In this document: positions 1-6,849 of the stretch, in pieces
How the letters are laid out: every line of letters starts with the position of its first letter
Position numbering within the stretch: the stretch's first letter is position 1
Program-made: the position numbers and the translations under genes
Notes under the pieces: generated by a model
Told to the model about the DNA's origin: nothing
The model's input: only the letters and a program-made list of their open reading frames with translations
Databases searched by the model: none
Assembly: GCF_014646135.1 (NCBI RefSeq)
Contig: NZ_BMMW01000002.1
Coordinates: forward strand, 1,240,001 to 1,304,000
DNA from: Nocardia camponoti
GTDB lineage: Bacteria; Actinomycetota; Actinomycetes; Mycobacteriales; Mycobacteriaceae
Length of the DNA stretch: 64,000 nucleotides
Direction of reading: 5' to 3'

Positions 1-19
1 TGGGCGTCACGATAACCGG

Positions 20-976
20 TCAGCGCATGCGGTGGTCAGTGATCTCGGTGCGCGGTCCAAATTTCGGCTTTCGCCCGATTCCGCTGGCGATGAGCAGTCG
101 CACGGCGCGATGCCGGTGTGGGCGAAGGGGTTCCAGTAATTCGACCATCTCGTCGTCGTCGATCGGGCGGTCGAGCAGGGTCCAGCCGACGAGGGCGGCA
201 ATGTGGTAATCGCCAACCGAAAGAGCGTCGGCGTCGCCGAAAACGCGCTGGGCGAGTTCGGCGGTTGTCCATTGGCCGACGCCGACGATGGTTTGCAGGC
301 GTTCGCGGGCCTCGGCTGACGGGAGTTCGGCGGTGCGGTCGATCGCGTCGGCAACGCGGGCCGCGCGCACGATGGTTTGCGAGCGTTCCGGGCCGACGTT
401 GGCTTTGTGAAACCACCACGACGGAATGTGTCGCCAGCCTTCGGCGTCGGGCGGAAGGACCAGGTCAGCGGGGGCGGGACCGGGCGGTCGCTCGCCGAAT
501 TTGCGAACGAGCTGCCGCCACGACGCGTGCGCGGCGACGGTGTGGACCTTTTGTTCGAGGATCACCGGCACGAGTCCTTCGAAGACGAGGCCGGTTTTGA
601 GCATGCGCAGGCCAGGGGTCACGCGGTGCGCTTCGACGATTTTGGGGTGGTCGGGTGTGAAGTCGTCGATGTTTTCGTCGATGCAGAGGATCTGATCGAG
701 CTTGTCGATGAACTCTTGCGCGCCCGGACCCCATGCGCGGGCAGTCGCGCCATCGGTGCCCTGCTGGGTGATGCGGTAGGTGACCGGACCGGTTGGCATG
801 CGGGCGGCCCGCCAATGGGCTTGATCTTCGGTGACGCGGTAGGTGGGGTCGCCCGGACCTCGGCGCAGCGGGCGCAGGGTCAGCGCGAGGTTGAACGGGC
901 GTTGCGATGCGACGGTGCGCGTGAGCCCGGGGGTGCTCGGCTGGACGGCCGAGCTGGGGCGTGAGTAATCGCGCAT
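20..976 (-). CDS. DNA-3-methyladenine glycosylase (AlkA-like, HhH-GPD superfamily)
   Basis: Base-excision repair glycosylase that removes alkylated purines from DNA. The C-terminal half carries the helix-hairpin-helix GPD signature (TIVGVGQWTTAELAQRVFG) followed by the loop SVGDYHIA. The aspartate in that loop (VGD) sits where the catalytic Asp of AlkA/MutY-type enzymes is expected. The frame stays open upstream to 1111, but I chose the internal ATG at 976 because the extra 45 residues are not glycosylase-like and GGACGA stands just upstream. The length is then 318 aa, usual for actinobacterial members. It is divergent from the ABC exporter, and the intervening 136 bp must hold both promoters. 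The substrate range cannot be read from the sequence. Confidence 0.85.
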   Translation of the reverse strand: MRDYSRPSSAVQPSTPGLTRTVASQRPFNLALTLRPLRRGPGDPTYRVTEDQAHWRAARMPTGPVTYRITQQGTDGATARAWGPGAQEFIDKLDQILCIDENIDDFTPDHPKIVEAHRVTPGLRMLKTGLVFEGLVPVILEQKVHTVAAHASWRQLVRKFGERPPGPAPADLVLPPDAEGWRHIPSWWFHKANVGPERSQTIVRAARVADAIDRTAELPSAEARERLQTIVGVGQWTTAELAQRVFGDADALSVGDYHIAALVGWTLLDRPIDDDEMVELLEPLRPHRHRAVRLLIASGIGRKPKFGPRTEITDHRMR

Positions 977-1112
977 TCGTCCATTGTGCGTTGGAGGTAT
1001 GACAAATACTTCGCGAACTTCGCGCAGGAATTTACTTGCTCTCAACTTTGGTTGAGGTTTTAGTGTCGGTGCATCGGAGTTTGATGGGCGGGGAGCGAAT
1101 GGGAGTGCCAAG

Positions 1113-2999
1113 GTGAGTATCGAATCAGTGGCTTATAGCCAGATGTATCGGCGCATGAACGCGCCAGACGAGCAGCGGCCGTTCAGCATGGCAACCGCGC
1201 GTCGCATTGTGCGGTTCGCGCAGCCGCATCGCGCGCGGATCGGGGCGTTTTTGGCGCTCAGCGTGCTTGTCGCGGTGCTCGGCGTCGCCACGCCGGTGCT
1301 TGCCGGTCGGGTGGTCAACGGCATCGTTGGTCATGCCGCGCCGCGCACTGTTGTGCTGCTCGCTGTCGTTATCGCGGTGCTTGCCATCGTCGACGCCGCC
1401 CTCGGCATCGTCATCCGCTGGCTTTCCGCGCGCATCGGTGAGGGGCTCATCCTCGACCTGCGTCGCGCGGTGTTCGACCATGTGCAGAAAATGCCGGTCG
1501 CGTTCTTCACCCGTACCCGCACTGGCGCACTGGTCAGCAGGCTAAACAGCGACGTCATCGGCGCGCAGCGCGCGTTTTCCGACACGCTTTCCGGGGTCAT
1601 CACCAACCTCGTCACGCTCGCGCTCACCGTTGGCGTCATGATCAGCATCTCGTGGCAGATCACCCTGCTCGCGCTCGTTTTGCTGCCGGTTTTCGTGATT
1701 CCCGCTCGTCGCGCAGGCAATCGGTTGGCGCGGTTGCAACGCGAAGCCGCCCAGCTCAACGCGGCGATGAGCACGCAGATGACCGAGCGATTCTCCGCGC
1801 CGGGTGCCACGCTCGTGAAGTTGTTCGGTCGGCCCGAAACCGAGTCGGCCGAGTTCTCGGCGCGGGCAACCCGGGTGCGCGACATCGGCGTGCGCACGGC
1901 GATGCTGCAAACCACGTTCGTCACGTCGCTCACGCTCGTTTCGGCGCTCGCGCTGGCGCTCGTTTACGGCCTCGGCGGTTGGTACGCGCTCACCGGTTCG
2001 CTGGACGCGGGTTCGGTCGTCGCGCTTTCGCTGCTGCTCACCCGGCTTTACACGCCGCTCACGGCGCTGGCTAGCGCGCGGTTGGAGATCATGTCGGCGC
2101 TCGTGAGCTTCGAGCGGGTGTTCGAGGTGCTCGATCTGCGTCCGTTGATCGAGGACGCACCCGACGCCGCACCCGTCGCCGAGGGCCCGGTTTCGGTTGA
2201 ACTCGATGGCGTCAATTTCGGGTACCCGTCGGCCGACAAGGTGTCGCTGGCTTCGCTCGAGGATGTGGCAACGTTGGACAGTCGCGGTGGGGTCGAAGTG
2301 CTCCACGACGTGTCGTTGCGGGCCGAACCTGGTCAGCTCATCGCGCTTGTTGGTTCGTCCGGTGCGGGGAAATCGACTATCGCGCAATTGGTTTCGCGGT
2401 TGTACGACGTCGATTCGGGCGCGGTTCGCCTCAACGGCACCGACGTTCGTGAGCTCACGACCGAGTCGATTCAGCGCACGGTCGGCCTGGTCACCCAGGA
2501 CGGTCACCTGTTCCACGACACCATCCGCGCCAACCTTTTGCTCGCGCGCCCGGAGGCCACGGAGGCCGAGCTGTGGGACGCACTGGACCGCGCGCGGTTG
2601 CGTGACCTGGTCGAATCGCTTTCCGACGGACTCGACACCGTGGTTGGCGAGCGCGGTTACCGCCTCTCGGGTGGCGAACGCCAGCGCCTCACCATCGCGC
2701 GATTGCTGTTGAAGCAGCCGCGCGTGGTGATCTTGGACGAGGCGACAGCGTCGCTGGACTCGACGTCGGAGGCGGCGGTGCAGGAGGCATTGACCGAGGC
2801 ACTGATCGGCCGAACGGCATTGGTGATCGCCCACCGTTTGTCGACGATCCGCGCGGCCGACCAGATCGTTGTGCTTGAGGCGGGCCGCATCGTCGAAAAG
2901 GGAACGCACGCAGACCTTTTGAACGCGGATGGGAGGTACGCGGAGCTGTACCGCACGCAGTTCGCGGACGACTCAGTGACGGTTAAAGTCAAGCTGTGA
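1113..2999 (+). CDS. ABC transporter, fused permease and ATPase (type IV exporter half-transporter)
   Basis: Half-size exporter of 628 aa that would homodimerise in the cytoplasmic membrane. About residues 30-320 form the six-helix membrane domain, starting with the hydrophobic stretch at about 41-65 and with paired hydrophobic segments at about 145-190 and 265-310. The ATPase domain has Walker A GSSGAGKST near residue 417, the signature LSGGERQR near 518, Walker B VVILDEA near 539 and the H-loop IAHRLST near 572. The start is GTG at 1113, preceded by an AAGGT-like purine stretch. The 3' end overlaps the convergent DUF3800 gene by 11 bp. The family exports lipids, drugs or peptides, and nothing nearby identifies the substrate. 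Confidence 0.9.
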   Translation: MSIESVAYSQMYRRMNAPDEQRPFSMATARRIVRFAQPHRARIGAFLALSVLVAVLGVATPVLAGRVVNGIVGHAAPRTVVLLAVVIAVLAIVDAALGIVIRWLSARIGEGLILDLRRAVFDHVQKMPVAFFTRTRTGALVSRLNSDVIGAQRAFSDTLSGVITNLVTLALTVGVMISISWQITLLALVLLPVFVIPARRAGNRLARLQREAAQLNAAMSTQMTERFSAPGATLVKLFGRPETESAEFSARATRVRDIGVRTAMLQTTFVTSLTLVSALALALVYGLGGWYALTGSLDAGSVVALSLLLTRLYTPLTALASARLEIMSALVSFERVFEVLDLRPLIEDAPDAAPVAEGPVSVELDGVNFGYPSADKVSLASLEDVATLDSRGGVEVLHDVSLRAEPGQLIALVGSSGAGKSTIAQLVSRLYDVDSGAVRLNGTDVRELTTESIQRTVGLVTQDGHLFHDTIRANLLLARPEATEAELWDALDRARLRDLVESLSDGLDTVVGERGYRLSGGERQRLTIARLLLKQPRVVILDEATASLDSTSEAAVQEALTEALIGRTALVIAHRLSTIRAADQIVVLEAGRIVEKGTHADLLNADGRYAELYRTQFADDSVTVKVKL

Positions 3000-3870
3000 C
3001 GATGCTTCGGTTCCGAGCGCCGTCTCTCCGCAAAGGGTCGAAGGGACGCTCGCAGTACAGACTCAGCGTCGATTGATTGTTTAGGTGATCTTTCACGACA
3101 ATCCCACCGCTATGTCCGCCATCCTGTCGGGCATAGCGGTGTTCAAGCGAGCGTAGCTGCGGGGCGAATCGGTCCCGGAGCTCGCCGTACCGTTCACTGA
3201 GATGCACATTGTCAAGCAGGCACTGCGAATATGCGAAGCATGACATAGGAAACAGCAGCGCGGAGGCAACAATGTCGGCAATCTGGAGAGCCACGTGGGC
3301 ATCGGAGTGACCAAAGACCGGGCTCTCCAGTAAGCTCGGATAGGGATCGCCGCCACTTCGGAAGCGTTCCGTCGTAAGGCGATGAACGGCAGGAACATTC
3401 TTGGATTTCGTTCGGGCATCCAGAATCATCATGCCGGAAGAGTGCGTTGCACCAAGGCGCCTTTCAAACTGCGACGCGATTCCCGCCACAATTTCGGCGT
3501 ACACCCACCGCCGCAAAGGCCTATCACCTTTCACATGAATTTCACCCACGACCGTGGCGTTATACCGCGTGAGCAACGCCAACACGTCCGAGATCAACGT
3601 GAATGCGGCTCGACGGCGATTGCGACTGGTGGAACGAACATCACGACGCAGATCGCAACCTTTGATTTCGTGAGTAATGAGTTCACTCAGCTGCAGTTCA
3701 GGTTTCGCTAGCGCAGGATAGAACTTCTTCTTGAGTTGTAGGAAGTCAAAGACGAGGCCGCGCAGGCTTTCACCGCTCACAACGATTCCGGCGATCACCA
3801 GCACTGGTGGGTCCGTGGGCGTGCGTAGAGCCTGCTCATCGCCTGACTCATCGAGGTAACACAGCAACAC
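2989..3870 (-). CDS. DUF3800 domain protein (RNase H-like fold)
   Basis: The N-terminus (LLCYLDESGDE) is the hallmark YxDESG motif of DUF3800. Family proteins also carry later conserved acidic residues, matched here by ILDART in the middle and QIADIVASALLF near the C-terminus. The fold is predicted to be RNase H-like, and members are common in phage, plasmid and defence neighbourhoods, but a general function is not established. The frame extends to a TTG at 3897, which is pressed against a strong hairpin. I chose the GTG at 3870 because it starts right at the conserved motif and has GGGGG upstream (293 aa). The coding region looks less GC-rich than its neighbours, which hints at transfer. It converges on the ABC exporter. 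Confidence 0.75.
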   Translation of the reverse strand: MLLCYLDESGDEQALRTPTDPPVLVIAGIVVSGESLRGLVFDFLQLKKKFYPALAKPELQLSELITHEIKGCDLRRDVRSTSRNRRRAAFTLISDVLALLTRYNATVVGEIHVKGDRPLRRWVYAEIVAGIASQFERRLGATHSSGMMILDARTKSKNVPAVHRLTTERFRSGGDPYPSLLESPVFGHSDAHVALQIADIVASALLFPMSCFAYSQCLLDNVHLSERYGELRDRFAPQLRSLEHRYARQDGGHSGGIVVKDHLNNQSTLSLYCERPFDPLRRDGARNRSIVTA

Positions 3871-3897
3871 GATGGGGCCCCCGTCGATAGGAAACAA

Positions 3898-3927
3898 CTA
3901 AGGCCACTCCCGAGAGAGTGGCCTTAG
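3898..3927 (-). terminator. Perfect 12-bp hairpin between AcuI-like and DUF3800 genes
   Basis: CTAAGGCCACTC and GAGTGGCCTTAG form a perfect 12-bp stem with a 6-nt loop. It lies 84 bp downstream of the AcuI-like gene and 27 bp upstream of the chosen DUF3800 start. No clear T-run follows on either strand, so termination is inferred from stem strength and position only. Confidence 0.5.
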
Positions 3928-4011
3928 GACCTGCCGCACGGTGTGCGACGTTTGCTTATGCGCTCGCTATTCTGCCTTGGGGTCGCCCCTAATGCAAGTA
4001 ACTCGCGTGCG

Positions 4012-5004
4012 CTAAAACGCGCCCGCTACCTGCACTACCGTTCGGCCCGAGTGGGTGCCGTCCTTGATCGAGTGCAGCACCGCTTCCACGTCGGTCACCG
4101 GGGCGATCGACTCGATTACGTCCAGATGTTCCGGGCGCAGCTCCGCGCCGAGCAGTTCCCAAACCTCGCGGCGGCGGGCGATGGGGAGTTGGACTGAGTC
4201 GATGCCGAGCAGGCTCACGCCGCGCAGGATGAACGGGAGGACCGTCGTGTCGACTGCCGCGCCGCCGGTCAAGCCGCTGGCGGCCACCGCGCCGCCGTAG
4301 CCGATCGAGCTCAGGACATACGCCAGCGATGCGCCGCCGACGCTGTCGACCGCTGCCGCCCACTGCGTTTTGTTGAGGGGGCGCGGCTTGGTTTCGGGTT
4401 CGGGGAGGCGGCCGATTACGGTTTTCGCGCCAAGGGCCGCGAGGGTTTCGCCCGCGTCGGTCTTGCCGGTCGACGCGACCACCTCGAAGCCGAGACCAGC
4501 GAGGATGTCGACGGCGACGCTGCCAACGCCGCCGGTCGCGCCGGTCACGAGCACGGTTCCGTCTTCGGGGGTGAGCCCGTGGTCGGTGAGCGCCTGCACG
4601 CTCAGCGCGGCAGTGAAGCCGGCCGTGCCGATCGCGGCGGCTTCGCGGGTGGTGAGGCCGTCGAGTTTCACGACCCAGTCGGCGGGCACGCGACTGTATT
4701 CGGCGTAGCCGCCGTTGCGGGAAACGCCAAGCTCGTAGCCGTGCGCGAGCACCAAATCGCCGACGGTGAAGTCGGGCGAATCAGACGCGACGACTTCGCC
4801 GGTGATGTCGATGCCAGGGATGATCGGGTAGTTGCGCACCACGCCGCCCTTGGGCGTAATGGCAAGCGCGTCTTTATAATTCGCGCTTGAGTAGTGCACC
4901 TTGATGGTGACGTCTCCCTCGCCGAGGAAGTCGTCGCCGACCTGCTCGCGATTGAGCCCAATCTTGCCGTCCGATTCGCGCGCGACCATCGCTGAGAACT
5001 CCAT
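4012..5004 (-). CDS. Acrylyl-CoA reductase AcuI/YhdH-type, NADPH-dependent (MDR superfamily)
   Basis: Zinc-free medium-chain reductase of the YhdH/AcuI group, which reduces acryloyl-CoA and quinone-like substrates with NADPH. The features seen are an N-terminal GroES-like domain with YSSANYKDALA and PGIDITGEV, then the Rossmann nucleotide motif VTGATGGVGSVAV and the STGK stretch typical of NADPH preference. The frame is open to 5034. The ATG at 5004 gives MEFSAMVARES, the usual N-terminus, and 330 aa, the usual family length. The dinB gene ends 54 bp upstream on the same strand, so co-transcription is possible. A hairpin at 3898-3927 lies downstream. Confidence 0.85.
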   Translation of the reverse strand: MEFSAMVARESDGKIGLNREQVGDDFLGEGDVTIKVHYSSANYKDALAITPKGGVVRNYPIIPGIDITGEVVASDSPDFTVGDLVLAHGYELGVSRNGGYAEYSRVPADWVVKLDGLTTREAAAIGTAGFTAALSVQALTDHGLTPEDGTVLVTGATGGVGSVAVDILAGLGFEVVASTGKTDAGETLAALGAKTVIGRLPEPETKPRPLNKTQWAAAVDSVGGASLAYVLSSIGYGGAVAASGLTGGAAVDTTVLPFILRGVSLLGIDSVQLPIARRREVWELLGAELRPEHLDVIESIAPVTDVEAVLHSIKDGTHSGRTVVQVAGAF

Positions 5005-5058
5005 TTGCCGAGCATACGAGGCGCGGGACGTCATCGGAACTACTCGATCGCCGCGATC

Positions 5059-6129
5059 TCAATCGATCGGCAGCATTTCCACGCGCACGCCGAGCAGGCG
5101 GACCGGACGGTCGATTTCGAAGCGGTCGATGATGTCGGTTGCGGCGTCGACGATCGCGGCCACGTCGGCGGTGGGTTCGGCCAGTTTCTTCTGTTTGCTT
5201 CGCGTCTGAAATGACTTGGTGCGCACCGTAACTGACACGCGCGTGCTCACCCGACCTTCCGCCGCCATTTCTTCCGCGACCGCACCTGCTAGTCGCGCCA
5301 CTTCGCCGCGAATCTCGTCGCGGTCGGTGAGGTCGGTTGGGAAGGTCTCAGACTTGCTGTGTCCCACTGGGATTCGAGGTTGCGTGACCAGCTCGGTGTC
5401 GCCCAAGCCGTGACCGAGAACGCGCAGGTAAGGACCGGTATTGGGGCCGAATTCGGCGGCAAGCACTGCGGGGTCGGCCGCCATCAAGTCGTTAACCGTG
5501 GCAATCCCCAGTTCCTCCATGCGCTTAGCGATGCGCGAGCCGATCCCCCACAGTGCGGAAGTTGGCCGCTCGCCCATTAATTCGCGCCAGTTCGCGGCCG
5601 TCAGTTCGAAAATGCCTGTCGCAGCGCCAACTTCGTTCGACGGCTCAGCCGTTTTCTTGCCAACCTGCTTCGCGAAGCCCGTCGCCAGTTTCGCGGTGAG
5701 CTTGTTGTCGCCAATGCCGACCGCGCACGTGAGGTCGATTTCCGTTATCGCCGAACGTATTTCGTTAGCGAGCGCCCACGGGTCCGCAGTCGTCGCAACG
5801 AACGCCTCATCCATCCCAAGCACCTCAACGCCACCGGCAACCCGACCGAGCGTCGCCATGATGTCGTCAGAAACCTCTTGATAGAACGCCAAGTCGACCG
5901 GCAGAAAAACCCCGTCCGGACACTTGCGCACTGCCTGCCGCAACGGCATCCCCGCCCGCACCCCGAACCCGCGCGCGGGGTAAGAAGCGCAGGTCACGAC
6001 CTTGCGCGCCTCGGTCGGGTCACCATTTCCACCGACGATCACCGGCTGGCCGCGCAACTGCGGGCGCCGTCGGAATTCCACCGCCGCCTGAAACTGGTCG
6101 AGATCGACGTGAAGCAGCCTCGTAGCCAC
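5059..6129 (-). CDS. dinB: DNA polymerase IV, DinB2-type Y-family translesion polymerase
   Basis: Error-prone polymerase acting at damaged templates. Catalytic residues are visible: D9 in HVDLDQF and D107-E108 in GMDEAF, with the finger motif ARKVVTCASYPAR between them. A little-finger domain lies at the C-terminus (about residues 240-356). There is no C-terminal clamp-binding tail, as in mycobacterial DinB2. The frame is open to 6216, but starting there would overlap the divergent thioesterase gene. The GTG at 6129 gives 356 aa and places HVDLDQF at residue 7, as in DinB2. The steric-gate residue, Tyr or Phe in most Y-family enzymes, is Gln14 here (see findings). The aceptor-binding region and palm otherwise look intact. 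Confidence 0.88.
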   Translation of the reverse strand: MATRLLHVDLDQFQAAVEFRRRPQLRGQPVIVGGNGDPTEARKVVTCASYPARGFGVRAGMPLRQAVRKCPDGVFLPVDLAFYQEVSDDIMATLGRVAGGVEVLGMDEAFVATTADPWALANEIRSAITEIDLTCAVGIGDNKLTAKLATGFAKQVGKKTAEPSNEVGAATGIFELTAANWRELMGERPTSALWGIGSRIAKRMEELGIATVNDLMAADPAVLAAEFGPNTGPYLRVLGHGLGDTELVTQPRIPVGHSKSETFPTDLTDRDEIRGEVARLAGAVAEEMAAEGRVSTRVSVTVRTKSFQTRSKQKKLAEPTADVAAIVDAATDIIDRFEIDRPVRLLGVRVEMLPID

Positions 6130-6194
6130 CCCCGCAGTCTTACCGCATCCCGATAACATCGCGGTGACGCTGTGCCAGCCCCCGAGAACGGACC

Positions 6195-6794
6195 ATGATG
6201 CCGACCGAAGCAACATCCCTCGACCTCGACCTGGCCCGCCAGGTACTCGCCGCGCAACCTTTCGCCACCCTAGTTGGCACTGAACTCGCCGAATTCGGTG
6301 ATGGCGCTGCGACTTTGCTGATCGAGGTGCAGCCCGAACATGGGCAGCAGTTTGGGTTTGTGCACGGCGGGGTGCTCGCGTACGCGGCCGACAACACGCT
6401 TACGTTCGCGGCTTCGACGGTGCTTGGGCCGAATGTGCTCAGTGGCGGTTTCACGATCACGTATTTGCGGCCCGCGCTTGGGGAGCGGCTGCGCATTCAC
6501 GCGACCGTGCTCGGGGCAACGCGCGCGCAGGCGGTCACGCATTGCGACATTTACGTGGAAAGTGAAGGGGAAGAAGCGGTTTTGTGCGCGGTCGCGCAGG
6601 GGACGACGCGGCGAGTCGCATCCGACCTCACGCGGGACATCGCGGGCGAGAACGAGACGCCGCCGACCGAAGAGGACGAAATCGACGACCTCGACGACCT
6701 GACGACCGACCAGTTCGCGGCGGTAAAGCCCCAGGAAACGGCGAAAACCACCGACCAGGCCCCGCAGGCGTGGTCGATGGTTGTTGCGGAGTAG
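6195..6794 (+). CDS. PaaI-family hotdog thioesterase with acidic C-terminal tail
   Basis: Acyl-CoA thioesterase-type hotdog protein. The core (residues about 10-140) contains GFVHGGVLAYAADN, where His57, Gly58-Gly59 and Asp66 match the PaaI active-site helix. Two ATG codons stand in tandem at 6195 and 6198, and either may be the start. Residues about 145-199 are an added tail rich in Asp, Glu and Thr that is not part of the hotdog fold and makes the protein (199 aa) longer than the usual 130-150 aa. It is divergent from dinB and convergent with lon. The CoA substrate is not predictable. Confidence 0.8.
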   Translation: MMPTEATSLDLDLARQVLAAQPFATLVGTELAEFGDGAATLLIEVQPEHGQQFGFVHGGVLAYAADNTLTFAASTVLGPNVLSGGFTITYLRPALGERLRIHATVLGATRAQAVTHCDIYVESEGEEAVLCAVAQGTTRRVASDLTRDIAGENETPPTEEDEIDDLDDLTTDQFAAVKPQETAKTTDQAPQAWSMVVAE

Positions 6795-6849
6795 GTGCCT
6801 CGCGACGGCCACCGACACCTAGCGCGTCGATGGCCGTCGCAGCGTTGAC

